Shown: positions 1-14,668, numbered from the stretch's first letter. The stretch is DNA of 38,697 nucleotides from Lactarius indigo (GCA_025766275.1 JAFKAC010000265.1:1-38697), one strand, 5' to 3'. A program made the numbers and translations. The notes: a model not told the origin generated them from the letters alone.

Positions 1-2600
1 CGCCCGTGGGCAAGTTATTTTTTCTGCAATATTTCTTTCTCTACGGTGCTCACATCGATGAAACAGATGCAGGAGGAAAGTGAGGTCTTAAACGGGGAAT
101 AGATTTGACGTATGTGCGTCGCCAGCAACATGTATTTCACGACCAATGTGTCTACTGTATTGACGAACTGTTTCATCTCCTACCCCTGTTCAATCACGAC
201 CGACATGGGCGGAATCACTATTTGCGTCAGCGCTCTGCGATACAGGGGTGCTGTCGTGGACGTTTCAGGATGTGAGAAGCGCACGTTCAGCTTATCCACC
301 CACACCGAGCGCCCTTCCTTCGCTTTAAGTCGGTCATCCGCTTGCGGGCCTGACCCGTGCTGTTATTTATGAAAAGAAGCATCAATCTTTGTCTCCCTCA
401 TGGACTGATGGCCGAAAGGAACCGGGACAGCTTCGGCTGCGAACAAAAATCGAGGTCGCTTTTGATGGTTGGGAAAGCTTCAAGGGCTCCACTACAAGTC
501 GAACGGAGTACGAGGTCTTCTTCACCCCCTCGCCAATGGGTACCATAGTCCTCACGGTTCGGACAGGTTTTTTTTCTTCAGGGAAACGAGGCCTTTTTCG
601 GGACCCCAAGAGGCTTGGAAGTCACCGAAACAAGGCAGGAATGTTCAAGCCTTGATTCTCGCTACAGGGTTCAACTGTAGGCAGCTTTGACTGTAATCTA
701 TGGTGTACAGTACGTCTCGCTCCAAAGTGAGAAATCCTTAGCCAAGTACTGTATCGATCTCAGGTGTTGCTCCCAAATCTCAGCCAGTGTTGCTGATTTG
801 TAAAGTAGGGAGTCGAGTATACCTTCAACTTCAACGTCCAACGTCCAACTTGGACATCAGTATAGTTTGGGAATTCAATACAGTGTTCCGAAAGTCCATG
901 TATAGGTAGGAATATTTGTGTTAGCAACATGTTGGCCAACCTTATCCATATATTTTCTGCAAGAATTGCTGGACTTGCATTGGATTGTTGCCAGATAACT
1001 GTATTTAATGCCTTATAATAATAACTTGAATACAATATTACCAGATATAAAACCAAGACAAAATATTATAAGTTGCCCATCTGCAACTTATGTTTTACTT
1101 GATCATCTTATCACTCACATCTTATTATCTTATCTTATTAATCATTTTATTAATCGGACAAGCGGGTAGGCTTAGCTGGGACTGACGCTATGTCTTCGGC
1201 TCCAATTGGGCTGTGCACATGCAATATCCCCCTTCGTGCGAACGTGGTGATTCCACGGTCTCCACCAGATCACAATTGAAGACCCAAGGTTATCTTCTGA
1301 GTCACAGGTGCCGTATCCTTGATCCTTGATACAGGGGTATGTACTGCTAGTAGCCGTCCCTTTCTTTCCTCTCTTCCCCACAAGGCTCACGCGTGGGAAT
1401 CAGCCGCATCGCGACGACAATGGTCGTCAGACTCGGTGCTACGGTAGCATGTGTGTCAACGGTATATGAAATCGTGTTCGGCCCTTGCAGCGTTTAAGTT
1501 ACGTTGAAAAAGGCGCTCTAGTTCCCCCAAAATTCGTTCCATCGTCGATGTGTTCCGAAGAAGACCCCGATTGACACGGCTTCGATGGGTGAAACTTATC
1601 TGCATCCGCTTTTTGAATCTCAGTCTGGAACTTAGACCCGCGACTACTGGCAGTCCTCCGAATGAGGAGGGGCTGCAAGCGACCAGAGGTTCCTTGATTC
1701 TCTGACTGATAGCGACTTACGAGCCGAGAGCTGTCAAAAATGTGCACTGTATGTTCTGTGGTAAGATACACTGTACCCCCATAAAGCGCGTAGTTGCTAA
1801 CCCCCTTTTTAAACCCTGCTGTACTGCTAGTGGTCGCTTTAACATAGACGCCACCAGTCTAGCTAGAGCTCCCGAGCATTCAAATGTTCAAACGCCAGCT
1901 CATCCTTGTTTGGTTCGTTGAGACATGTCTCTTGTGTAGTGGCGTGTTCGAAGAACCCGGATTGATGCCGAACAGACACCCTGGCAATTCTCCCGCTCCT
2001 GAATTATAGACGCATGGTCCGCCGTGTGCTTCTTCCACCGATCAGCAGTACACACCTATGTTCAGAGCTGTCACTCATAACGTGATACTGTATTTGTCTG
2101 CTGCCGGCGCCGGCTCTGTGCTGCACGAGAAAGGCCTGAGAATGGCGACCAGGATTCGCCGCGGGCGACCTTCCTATCCAGGCATTCCCAAATCGGGCCC
2201 TCCGAGTTTCGACCTTACTACTGTACTCATTCGGGGATAAATTCTCTTGGCTTTGGCCTTGGCTTTGACCTGGAGTTATGCGCTGACTCCGTCCTGGATC
2301 ACAGGGTTAGTTGGTGTACATGGTCCGGATAAAAGTAAGAGAGGCGTGGAGTTCTGCTGCCGATCAGCTTTGTCTGTGGGAAGGATGCGGTAACGGTTAC
2401 ACGCTACTCGTTGGACCGAAGGGTGAACATGTCAACGTCTAGGCCGGAGGCGCTGCTCCTGCTGCTCGGCTCGGCGGACTCAACCATTTTGAGCGAGCTG
2501 TGTCGGCGAGGTCGGCTTGGACACGAGGAACAACGGCAGCGACCATATGGACACGGGCGACATTCTTCTTTCCGCCCCGATGGGCTGACCGCACCATCTC
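1..2600. other. No recognisable gene (left flank)
   Basis: No conserved protein motif could be recognised on either strand. The open frames are short (under 100 codons), overlap on opposite strands and show no family signature. The base composition is uneven: about 1,010-1,160 is very AT-rich with TCTTATTA-like repeats and a perfect hairpin, while 2,040-2,240 is ordinary GC-balanced sequence. The last few hundred bases are probably the promoter region of the carboxypeptidase gene that starts at 2,659. The rest may be decayed mobile-element DNA, but nothing seen proves that. Confidence 0.5.
1068..1091. repeat. Perfect 9-bp stem hairpin in an AT-rich patch
   Basis: ATAAGTTGC is followed by the 6-nt spacer CCATCT and its exact reverse complement GCAACTTAT. 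It lies inside an AT-rich patch (about 1,010-1,160). It could be a terminator-like or transposon-end structure; no further element ends were found. Confidence 0.5.
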
Positions 2601-2614
2601 ACGGTATTGCAACG

Positions 2615-2620
2615 TATAAA
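2615..2620 (+). promoter_or_regulatory. TATA box of the carboxypeptidase gene
   Basis: TATAAA lies 39 nt upstream of the chosen ATG at 2,659. This predicts a very short 5' leader and supports that ATG as the start. Confidence 0.55.
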
Positions 2621-2658
2621 ATGGGTGAGGGGCACAAAGAGTCCATCCTTTCCGAGCT

Positions 2659-5066
2659 ATGGCGCGTCTCACCCGTACGCTGGCATTCGCCCTGACCGGC
2701 CTGCTTTGCGGGGCGCTCTTTGCGGCAGAGCCAGTTGCAGCACGTGATACTTCTGTGGGCTATCTCAACACGAAACGCCACGAAGCTCTGAAGCGCTGGG
2801 AGCGGTCTGCCCGTGGTCCAAACTCTGTCGATAATGCACGTCGTGCCGCCGACACTCCAGCACCTCCAAGAGTGAAAAATATTACCTTCTCGAATCCGAA
2901 AGCCTCCCGTGTGTAACTCGGTTGACTTTTACCTCTTGGTGTCTCACACATCTGCAGAGTTCTTTGTGGATGGCACGACTATCCCCCAGGTCGACTTTGA
3001 CGTCGGTCCATCATGGTCCGGCCTAATCCCCATAAGTGCAGCGCCGAACGAGTCAAGAAAGGTACGCTTTCGGTCGAATTTTCTCATGCCAACTTTCTCC
3101 TGACTCCATGATTAGCTTTTCTTCTGGTTCTTCCCTCCGGGACCGGAAGGAAGCTTAGACGACCTTGTCTTCTGGTGTGTTGTTTATTCGCGTGTGTTTT
3201 ACGGTACCCAGCCCATCTCACCATCTTCTAGGACGAATGGAGGTCCGGGTTGCTCTTCGCTAGAGGGTATGTTTCAAGAGAATGGGGTAAGTTCCCACAA
3301 ATCATTGTCAACGCGACTCGCCACACCTGACACACCCCAGCCTTTCACATGGGGAACTGGGCAGGCTCTTCCGACGCAGAATGAATGGAGTTGGACGAAT
3401 CTTTCCAGCGTCCTCTATGTTGAGCAACCTGTTGGTACTGGGTTTTCGCAGGGGAAGCCCAATGCAAGGGTGCGCATTCTCTTGCGTTTTTTAAGTGTAT
3501 GGTTTACCGTCATGGTCACGACAGAATGAGAACGACGTTGCGGCTCAACTTGTCGGCTTCTTGCAACAATTCCTGGAGATTTTTTCAGAACTGAAAGGAA
3601 AGAATTTCTATCTTACTGGTGAAAGTGTGAGTGCGGATCTTTCGTGCTCACGAATTCAAATTCTGATGTTAAGAACAGTACGCAGGGATGTATGTACCCT
3701 GTACGTGGGATCTTTGGGTCGCCTTGTTTGCACTGAGAACAACAACCTTTAGACATCGCGAACTTTATCTATGAGAATACGACGCAGTCTACGCTCGATC
3801 TAGACTTGAAAGGTTTCTGGATCAACGATCGTGAGTCCTTCGAAGCTCAACCTCGGGACCCTCCATCCTCATAGTTTTGTGTAGCTGTCATCGGTTGGGA
3901 CGTTGTCCAGAGCCAAATTCCCGCCGTCGGCTTCGTCCACAAATACGAGCACGTGTTCGCCTTCAAGTTTGTCATTCGTTATCCCCGTCGACCTTCACTG
4001 AGGGAGCCATGTACAGTCAAACTTTCCTCGCGCACTTGGACGCGGTCGCAGCACAATGCAATTATGCGGATTACATCGCGAAGCATGTCACGTTCCCACC
4101 GCAGGGTCTCCTGCCGCTCCCTGGCAAATCCACGGAATTCGACAAGGGCTGCGACGTTTGGGACATGATCTTCGATGCGGCGCTGCTCGTCAACCCAGCT
4201 TTCAACATATACCGTATCTTCGATACCGTGAGCGCGCCTTTTCAAAAACCTCCATGGTCGTCTGGTGATGAACTCTTTTTTTGCACTAGTGGCCGATCTT
4301 ATGGGATGTCCTGGGTTTCCCGTAGATCTCTCTCTCTCGTTTTGATTCTCTATTCTGAAATTAACCGCCAGGGGATCGTTTTTCCAAGCACAGACAACAC
4401 CTCTGTACTTCGATCGACCGGACGTCAAGGCGGCGATCCACGCACCGGCGACCGTCAACTGGGCCGAATGCTCCGACATCAACGTGTTCCCCCACGGCGA
4501 CGCGAGTCTCCCGCCAGCGTTCACGGTGCTCCCGAATGTGATCGAGAAGAGCCAGCGCTCGGTGATCGTGCACGGTCTCGGCGACTTTATCTTGATCGCC
4601 GAGGGTGCCCGCATCGTGCTTCAGAAGTAAGTTCAAGCCCTCACGTACCGAAACCTCGACTTTGTGCTGAGCACTCACTCTCTTAGCATGACTTGTAGGT
4701 GTTCCATTCATTCGCCCGTATGGTGAGGGCATGCTTGAAAATTTGTTTTCAAGGGGGTGGTATGCAGGGATTCCAGCAGCCCATTGCCAATGACTCGTTC
4801 GTAATCGACGGCGTCGGTTCCTTGGGCAACATGCACACTGAGCGTGGATTGGCTTATGTCGAGGTCTCGCTCGCCGGACACATGTATGTCGTGTGGTACT
4901 GTATATTTATTGGAACGTCGTGCTTACCAACGCCAGGGTACCGCAATTCTCACCTGTGGTAAGTTGGGCGGTTGGTATTACTTGATCACTGTGTGACGAT
5001 TTATCTTCCGTACAGGCGTCTCTCCAGATCATGAAGTACTTGTTGGGCTTTAGGGATACCCCATGA
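2659..5066 (+). CDS. Secreted serine carboxypeptidase, peptidase family S10
   Basis: This enzyme should remove C-terminal residues from peptides, either secreted or in the vacuole. Sixteen exons join without a stop into 529 codons: 2659-2908, 2958-3061, 3116-3174, 3232-3286, 3341-3469, 3525-3626, 3679-3700, 3753-3830, 3885-3966, 4017-4227, 4290-4321, 4372-4626, 4687-4694, 4754-4883, 4937-4958 and 5016-5066. A hydrophobic signal peptide fills about residues 1-28. S10 signatures appear in order: [24 protein letters not shown] (oxyanion and substrate region), [11 protein letters not shown], and the nucleophile elbow GESYAG with Ser233. The other triad residues are Asp446 (GLGDFIL) and His505 (AGHMVPQ). 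All three are present, so the enzyme should be active. Exon 13 is only 8 nt, but it restores the family motif NMTW. The gene converges on the importin gene, whose stop codon lies 217 bp downstream. Confidence 0.93.
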
Positions 5067-5282
5067 GGTCCCCTACGCTTTTCGCCCTGTAGGGAGTGGG
5101 AAGGGCCAGATAGGCACAACGACGTTCATTTGTCAGTAGTAACGACGAATGTTGTGAGATTCATTTAAAATAAGCCTATAGTGGGTGGTTGCTGCTCCCG
5201 GGATCATACATACGCAAAACAAGAGGATGATGATATAGTATGTTGAAATCTACGAGGGCTGCCAGCGGCTCTCTCTTCTCTA

Positions 5283-8200
5283 CTACCACGCGTAACCAAA
5301 GTTGGAGCCCTCTTGCCCCCTCGCGACGATTGTGAACTGCCGCACGGCGTCCCGCGTCTTCCGTATTGACCGCGTACCGCTGAGGCGCGCGTCACAATTA
5401 GGCGAGGGAAGAGAGAAAGCCAGAAAGAGAGGCGTACCCGAATACCGCCTTTACCAAGGCGTCCTTGGCGTCCGGACCCGCGCGAGACTGCGAAAAATCG
5501 CTCTGTGCGTCGTCGTCATGTTACAGTAACATACATACAAAAAAAACAAACGAACCCCATATAGGACTGCGAGGATCCACCGCTTGCTCTCGAGCGGCGT
5601 CTTGACGACGAGAGCCGAGAAGAGCTCGACGAGGTTCGGGACGGCCGACTTTGGCGCCACGCCGGCAAAGCCGACGAGGAGCGAGCGCATGATCGCGTGT
5701 CCGTGAGTATCGAGCAGGAGTGTCTTCGCCTCTGCGAAATCGTCGCTCGCCTGCGTGTCTTTGATAAGTGCGGTCTAAGGGGGGCTCAGAACTTCAATGG
5801 GACACGTGGAGGACAGAGACGAGCGTACTAGGAACGTCGATGCTGCTACGAGGGAGTAGCGCTCCTGTAGGCCGAGGGCGGATATCGCGCATTGGACAAG
5901 CGCATCAAAGGACGGTCGCGGGAGGTGATAGAACACCGTGACGAAATGGTAAGACACCTGAGCTGGCGTTTGAATCATCTTGATCAGGCAAAGGTAACCG
6001 GTGACCTTACCTTCTCCACAAAGTTGAAAAAATCCTGCACGATATCGGGGTTCTGCGTAGGGTGTCACCTTTTCGTGGAAAACAAGATGATAGCCAGCCT
6101 GATGGACGACCCACGTACTGCTTCCATGCCTCCCTCGACGCCCAGTGTGTCCAAGCTCACCTGCAACAGCACGGCAACGACGTCGCGCACGACCGTCAGC
6201 ACCTCGTTAGAGGGCACAGCGCGCAGAGACGCCGTGTACGGCGCGGGCGGATCGAGTTGTATGACGAGCATATTTGCCAGCGCAAGCCAGACGCCCGTAA
6301 GCTGGCGCTGCGCCGCGCGGCACACGAGCTCTAGCAGCGGGCCCGGCGGCAGCGAGATTAGCGTGGCGTCGGCCGAGAGCGCCGTGATCGACTTGAACAA
6401 GTCGCTGAGCGCCTATGATATAGGCCGACTTGGCTAAGAATCAACCCTCCTCTGGGCAAGCCCCGGAATGGGAACATACCTCGCTGACTTCGGCATCCGT
6501 CGACCACAGCTCGACAGCTCCTTGAATTGCGCGCAGCATCTCTTCCCGCAGGCGCACCACGCGGATATCGTCCCGAGCACGCTGCATGCGTTCCAGCTCC
6601 TCTGTTACTGGCGAGTTCTCGAAGCCGGCGGCGTCGCTTGTCCGAGTTAGACCCTTTGCGACGCCGGAGAGTATTTGGAGTTGCTGTATAGCCAGCTCGC
6701 GCGCCTCCTCTGGAATCTATGATAGTTGTTAAGGGGGATACACCCTCATTCGCGCGGACGAACGTAAAACGCACTTGCGAAGATGACTGCAACGCCTGGA
6801 ACAACTTCGCCACCACCGGTTGTACGATCACCTAGATTCCGTGTTCACCACGACCACGACCACGAAAACGAATGACCACAGACCTCGATTGGGGGTATTT
6901 CCTCGTCTGGCGGGAGCGCCTGGATCACACTCGAGATCGACTGCAGCACCTTTGCCTTCTCCGTGTCCTGCACGCTCGAGAGCCCAGCATGCAGCTCACC
7001 AAAGGCGGTAATGTGGGGCGCGAGAGCGGCCCGGTTCGCATCGCACAGATCGCGCAGCGCATTGGCGGCGGGCAAGCACAGGTTTACCTCGCTCAGCGCA
7101 AGAGCTACGTAACTCAGGACGGTGAGCAGGGGTTCCCTCGACTCCACAGGAAGGGTTGTGAACCACGAGGCGTAGGACCCTTATGCCGGAAACGTGAGCG
7201 GGGGCGGGGCGGCGGATACCGAGCGAAAAGAAAGAAAACATACCAATGAGGCCTAAGACTGTGCGCCGGATGCGGTGACCGCCAGATACGGGCAACTGGC
7301 CGAGGACCTCGGGGCTGAAGAGGCGCAATAGGTGTTGGCTCGCCTCCAACGGCACGGCTTCTTGTATGGACATGATGCAGTGGAGCGTCGCCTCAAGTTC
7401 CTGTGGCGATCTGTGTCAGTCGAAATGAACGCGAGGTGGCACGATACTGACCTCCCATCCTCCGACTTCGTCTCGCTTGGGTAGCCGCTCTGTGAGATCT
7501 CCAAGGTAATATGCGAGCATGTCGTCTCGCAGGACGTAATAACTACAGTGGGGTCACCAAGGGTGCGATCACAGAAACAGGAAACCAGAACTCACGCATT
7601 GATAAGTGTGTCGCCGACATCGCGCCGATAGCTTTGCGCGTCGTTCTCGTCAGTTGTGGGGGTCTCCAAAGAGCCAACGCAGACGGACATACACCTGAAA
7701 TCTCTCGACCTGATCTGCGGGCACCTTATCCGTTTCTTTCCTTCGGACATCGAGAGCAAGTGAGGAAAGTCACGCACCTTTTGCCCAGCCGCTCGGGGGC
7801 GTCGGCCAGCGGACCTTGGTCCTAAGTACGGCGACGAGCTCAGCATACACGGCCTTAGCGAGCGCCCACATTTCCTTCTCGCGCGCGGCGTCGCTCTCCG
7901 GCGGGAACTCGACCGTCCAGAGTGACTCCTGGAAGAGATACCAGAAGCCGAGCATACGCTCGCTCTCCTCCTCATCGACGCCGTAGCTGCCGGGCAGCGC
8001 GGTGAAGGACAACACGAGACGCAAGAACGCCTGCACGAGTGGTGCGTGCAGGTTCTCCGCGAGGTATGCCGTCGAGTGGTCGCCGAGCCCCGCGAGCAGC
8101 CGACACAACGCGGACGCGGACTCGTCCGGCCCGTCGCGGTGCGCCGTGCTGACGACGGGCGGGCCAGCTTGCGCACACCACTGCAGGAGCGGCACCGTCA

Positions 8201-9345
8201 GCGTGACTGCACCAGCGCCGTCCTCGAATGCAGTGGAGGAGAGTACGGCCAGGACCGCGGACACGACGGGCTGGAACGAAGGGGCGGCGGGGTCGAGGAG
8301 CGCGAACAGGGAAGGCAAGATGGGGGTGATATCGCTGTATGGAGTCGAGGTGAGGATGAGGAGAGGCATCCATGGCAGGCAGGGGGCGTACCTGCTGGGT
8401 AGATTTGGGATCCATGCCTCGAAGCACTTGAGCGCGGATTGCAGTTGACCCAGTCTGGCGGGATCCATGGGCGGCGCGATGGACGAGGCGATGGCCTGCG
8501 TCACGAGCGGGACGGCGTCTCGTAGGCTCTGGAGCATCTGAGCCCTGTGTGCGCCGAGGTTGAGAAACAAGATCGATCTGATCCGAGGAGTAAGGGCGAG
8601 AGTGGGATTTACGCACCTTTTCGCTGATAGAAGGTCAGCGCCATTAACCTCCTCCACGGCAATTTCAAAGAAGTCCAAAATATTTTCGGTGGACGCGCCT
8701 GCGCCGGAGAGCGCGGTGGCGGTGGCGATAATCCAACCTGGCCAGCGGGGAGGGTCTTGTGGCACGAGGCGAAGGGCGAGTGCTGATAACTGGGCGTAAC
8801 CCAAGAACGACGGTGGGGGGGCTGGAAGAAAAGGAGGGATGACAGGACGACGCACGGCAACGAAGAGTTTCCGCAGGATGACCTTGTTGTGGTGAAGGGC
8901 GATCGAGCGTCCCGTAATGCCGAGTAAAAAGACAGTGAGCTCTTCGCTGTGGTCCACAGGAAAGCTCTCCCTGCGACGAAAGGGGCCGTCGTGAGCGGTC
9001 AGAAATGCAGGCAGGCGGGTTGGCTGGGTCGCGCACCAATCACGAGAGATCTTGACTTGGGCGGTGTGTGCGCCGAAGAACTGTACGTTCGGGTCGGCGT
9101 ACTCGAATAGGAAGGGCACGACGAGGCCCCAGGCCTCCCACCGACGCTGCAGCTCGAACAGCTCGCTCTGCAGGCGGCGATGGTCATCCGGCGACAGGCG
9201 GTGCGCAGATGCGGGGTCGTATGACTGTTGGATCAACTGTGCCGAGGAGAGTGAGAGTGGGTCTCATATGAAGAAAGGAACAAGCGCGTACTTGGCCGGC
9301 TCGTTGTACGTCTGCGGGTGCAAGGGAGGGGAGGAAGGAAGCCAT
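5283..9345 (-). CDS. Importin-13 / Kap122-like nuclear transport receptor (importin-beta superfamily)
   Basis: A karyopherin made of HEAT-like helical repeats that carries protein cargo through nuclear pores under Ran control. Seventeen exons join in frame from the ATG at 9,345 to the TAG at 5,283, giving 1036 aa, a normal length for the family. Larger exons include 8617-9236, 8392-8544, 7778-8334, 6884-7179, 6480-6716, 6119-6412 and 5556-5774. Near the N-terminus, FFGAHTAQVKISRDW is the exportin/importin N-terminal signature. Later landmarks are YRRDVGDTL, YVLRDDMLAYY, SGGHRIRRTVLGLIG, VESREPLLTVLSYVALALSE and the C-terminal VRQFTIVARG. All junctions checked are GT-AG and no frame break was found. 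The importin-13/Kap122 subgroup is chosen over transportin-3 from overall resemblance, so the exact subfamily is less certain than the superfamily. Confidence 0.88.
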
Positions 9346-9557
9346 GCTAGAGCAGAGTGGTGATGCAGGAGAGAGAGGTAGACTGGGGTATTGATTGATA
9401 CAAGGAGACGATTTTATTAAGAAAAGAGAAATAAAGTAGCGTGTCGTGTGGCAAGTGTAGACGCTCAAGGCAAGTGGCAAACTCGAAGAAACGGTCCATT
9501 CATTCAGTTAGGCGACGAACAACGTAAGCAAAGCCTATTCAACTATCGTTCCTTTCA

Positions 9558-11146
9558 TCAATCAAGCGATACGACCATCTTGCGAGCAAAGACCGTCTGG
9601 TAAACCCCGACGATACCAGTCCTCTCGCTCAGCTCGGCTTTGAAATTCTCCGCGATGCCTGACGGCACGTTCCGCCCCGCCACGAGCGCGTTCGCGTACC
9701 CCTGCGAGATGCGTTCCATCACCCCACCGACGAAGCGGAGTCCGTTCGAGCCCGCCGCATATGGCGTGGAGATGGGTATGACGCGTCGGGTGGACACGGG
9801 CTCCTCGAAAGAACCATTCCGGGTGATCAAGGTGCAGATGCTCGACGCGAGTGTTGGGACGACGTTCCTGTGGTTGAGATAACCGTAAGTACGGTAAGCA
9901 GACGCGAGAAGTAGAAGCAAGGCGCACGATGCGACTTCGTAAAAAGTGATGCTCCGGGGAATGTACTCATCGCACCTCCCAATCCACGGATGCAAAGGGT
10001 GGAGGGTCGGGCGAGCTTCCCATTCCGCACTAAGGAATAGCCCGCCAGGGCGCAGGATGCGTGCGACTTCGCGCAGAAAGCCCGGAACAGCCCCCTCCTA
10101 AAAATAGTCTTTGAGACGGCAAGAGAAGAAGTAACGGAAAGTGGCAAACATTGAGGCAAGCCATCCTAGCGTGCACGACGTCGACTGACGCATCGGCGAA
10201 ACCTAGCCTTTCGGTGACGTCGGCAATCTCGAAACGAACGTTATCAGGTGGGTAGCGCGTTTGGATCGGGACTATGGGTTGTAATACAATGGTCGTCAGC
10301 ATGCCGTTGATGCCTCAAAAAAAGAAGCTATACGGACCAAGGTCAAGTCCACGGAATTTGACGTGGGGAAACTCTCTGGCCATGTCCAAGATCCTGAAAG
10401 AACGTTAATATGGCCTTGTTGACACCGAGAGCCGATGCGCGCCAGAACACCTCGGATCCGGTGTCTGCCATGCGAAAAGGAAGTAAAGGGTGTGGCGATC
10501 GGCTTCTCGAGCACGCAATTAAACCGACACATGGTCACGGAACCGGGTTGTAAAAGGTAAACAAAGAGGCAGATGACGCACCAATGCCCAGCGCCGGTAC
10601 ACAAATCGACGACTTTACGTCCGCCGGGATTGCTATTGAGTAATTCCCTAACGGGGGCGTCATAATTGCTTCCGATTATCATACGGAGCAGGATATGTTG
10701 AGCTTCCTGCCTCTAAGGACACGCGAGGTAAGGAAATCATGTCTCGCACGCACGCGCTTATAACACACCTTGGTTTCGTCGCTGTCGACCGGGAGAACGT
10801 AGCTACCATGGGAATGGAAAAGGCGGGGAGGCGAGCCAATTTGCTGAAAGTAAGTCGGAAATTCATGATCCTCGATTGGATCAATCGTGTCCGAGGAGTT
10901 GTCGTCGATGTCGTCGACGTCGGACGCCATTTCCCCATCATCAACCACAGGACCAGTACCCCACATAGCAGGTATGTAGGCGGCGGGAGGAAATGCGGGA
11001 AAGCTGTGTAGAAGAAGGTCTGTGGGGGGATCGAGGGCGAGACGGATGTGTTGTTGGCTGCGGGGCATGTACGGGTTGTCCGTTCGGTCGTCCATTGGGT
11101 CAAACATATCGGATATGGGCGAACGCTCAACGGGCTCAACTGCCAT
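9558..11146 (-). CDS. SAM-dependent methyltransferase, class I fold, fungal family
   Basis: A putative small-molecule or protein methyltransferase; the substrate is unknown. Exons are 10769-11146, 10582-10706, 10338-10393, 10271 down to about 10152, then about 10100 to 9558. Residues 1-126 are an acidic low-complexity leader rich in Asp and Pro. The Rossmann core follows, with a motif I-like VVDLCTGAGHW, then FRGLDLVPIQTRYPPDNVRFE (acidic loop and second strand, typical of this basidiomycete family), DVVHARMA and LRPGGLFLSAEW. Cys in motif I replaces the usual Gly. Within the last exon a further intron of about 90 nt (GTACATTC to CACAG, near 9,860-9,960) is possible; both readings stay open, so the last third is uncertain. 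A TATA-like site lies about 100 nt upstream. Confidence 0.8.
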
Positions 11147-11246
11147 GAGCAATTGATGATATTCTCGGCTACGGGAGTACTTGGAAGAGAGGAAGAAGAA
11201 AAAAAAAAAAAGAAAAAAAGGACAGAGACGTCGAACGCGGGGACTC

Positions 11247-11258
11247 AAATATATAAAA
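11247..11258 (-). promoter_or_regulatory. TATA-like element of the methyltransferase gene
   Basis: On the minus strand the sequence is TTTTATATATTT, about 100 nt upstream of the ATG at 11,146. Just upstream of it, at 11,270-11,288, is an 8-bp GC-rich hairpin (GGGGGGTG, loop TGG, CACCCCCC). Confidence 0.4.
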
Positions 11259-11288
11259 GGACTGAGATGGGGGGGTGTGGCACCCCCC

Positions 11289-12189
11289 GCGGTCGCGAAG
11301 GCGCATTCTAGAGTCCGCCGGGCTATCAACGAACTATCCCTGAGATGGACACGTCGGAGTGTATGCAAATATGATGTTGCGATGAACGGAGTTGAATCCG
11401 AGCTAGCTTCTGGCACGGACGTGGGGTATATAATGATAAAAGATTATTTGCAAGTGTCCCGAAGGATCCCACGAGTTGGATGGACGAGGACGACAGGGGA
11501 TGGCAGGTCATGGCGGGAGGCTCGCGGAGAATAAGGCGGGGGAAAGAGGCGAAAGGAACATTGAGCACAGGACCGCGGCCGAGACCTCCATGTTTGGTAA
11601 AGGACACAGCGTGTGAACAAGTGGAAATATTTGGCGTGTCAATTTCTTTCTGGAAACAGTGTTGTGGTCTTGGATCTCGATGCCTCCGTTATGCTGCCGT
11701 GATCGATCATCCAGATAATATATCCTTCATGAGCTGCGATTCACTACGTTCCCTGTGACCCGGCCCGATGAGTAGAACACAGTGAGCAGCTTGCCATATG
11801 CTGTGGCGAGAACGGACCAAGCACAGGTGTGCGATGCACGTCTTCACGATGTCTCCTTATCCGTTGAGGCACGTCTCTACAGGACGTCCTTGTCAAAGCT
11901 GGGTCTTACGTTAGTCCCTGTTGGTGTACAGTCCTCAAGGATCGTCTCTCACTTTCACGCGATCACATGTGTGCCCTCACTTTGGCCTTGCCCGTAAATT
12001 GGGAAGACCCACATACAGTGCTGTGATTCTTACACAGCAACCGCCGTCGCGTTTGCCCCTTGCCGTAATTGGAGGTTCTGTCGCGGAACCCTGCACATAC
12101 GGTTGGCATCTACAGCGGCAGTGAAGCAGCGACATGTAAGGCCCACGAAGTTTGAACATAGCTATCGTTCAAAACGATTATTATTCTGA
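11289..12189. other. Intergenic, nothing recognised
   Basis: This stretch lies upstream of the methyltransferase gene and next to a decayed exchanger fragment. Open frames are short and carry no family signature. It may contain further unrecognisable remains of the exchanger pseudogene. Confidence 0.4.
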
Positions 12190-12657
12190 CATACGATGCT
12201 GCTTGACACCGCGTCGTTCTCGATGTCCATCCGTGTTCCAAAATATCCCGAGCATCCGCGCCGTCGTCCCACCGAATACGCCGACTGGACGACTCCAACG
12301 AGCGCGGTCGTGTGTGTGCAGTGTCTGGGCGTTCGTCCCGTGGAAGCCTGCAGGCCCAGAAGAGCATTATCTGGTGCGCGTGCGGGAGGTCGTCGCCGCC
12401 TTATTCGAGCGCATGCCGCTGAAAAAAGCTAATCGGCTCAGTGAGCGGGAAAGACGGCGTCGTAGCGCGTGAGGACCGCCGCGAGGTGTTGATGGCGGTG
12501 AAAAACGGCTTCGCGTTGGATGTCCACCTATCTCTAGGCGGCGGTGGCAGCCCAAAAAAGTTTTCCAAGAGTAGCGTCACAGTGTCGAACATGTATTTGA
12601 TGGCGCGTTGCGTGCGATGAGACATAATGTGGTACACACAGGCGACACGAACCCAGA
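12190..12657 (-). pseudogene. C-terminal fragment of a Na+/H+ exchanger (NHX type), decayed
   Basis: Read on the minus strand, the frames keep MSHRTQRAIKYM followed by LLLENFFGLP. This matches the conserved NHX stretch around MSRRTQ, KYIFQ and LSENFIF before the last membrane helices. Downstream come MLFWA and DDGADARDIL, matching QAMLFWA and TTARMLE near the exchanger C-terminus. The pieces are in different frames and no complete gene exists. The same stretch recurs, diverged, at 28,180-28,630 in the same orientation, where more of the exchanger survives. The fragment ends about 27 bp from the 3' end of the dihydrolipoamide dehydrogenase gene. The family assignment rests mainly on comparison with that longer copy. 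Confidence 0.65.
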
Positions 12658-12683
12658 GGCCGGTACTCGCTCTCTACTCTATT

Positions 12684-14668
<1,985 letters not shown>

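Noticed and set aside
3979..4614. 211-codon minus frame opposite the carboxypeptidase
   Set aside because: It lies antisense to well-supported S10 exons and matches no family.
7972..8616. 214-codon minus frame inside the importin gene
   Set aside because: It is an alternative frame of the GC-rich importin exons; the importin frame carries the family motifs.
11190..11222. A/G-rich run as a retroposon tail
   Set aside because: It is an impure purine run with no target-site duplication and no AATAAA before it; treated as simple sequence.
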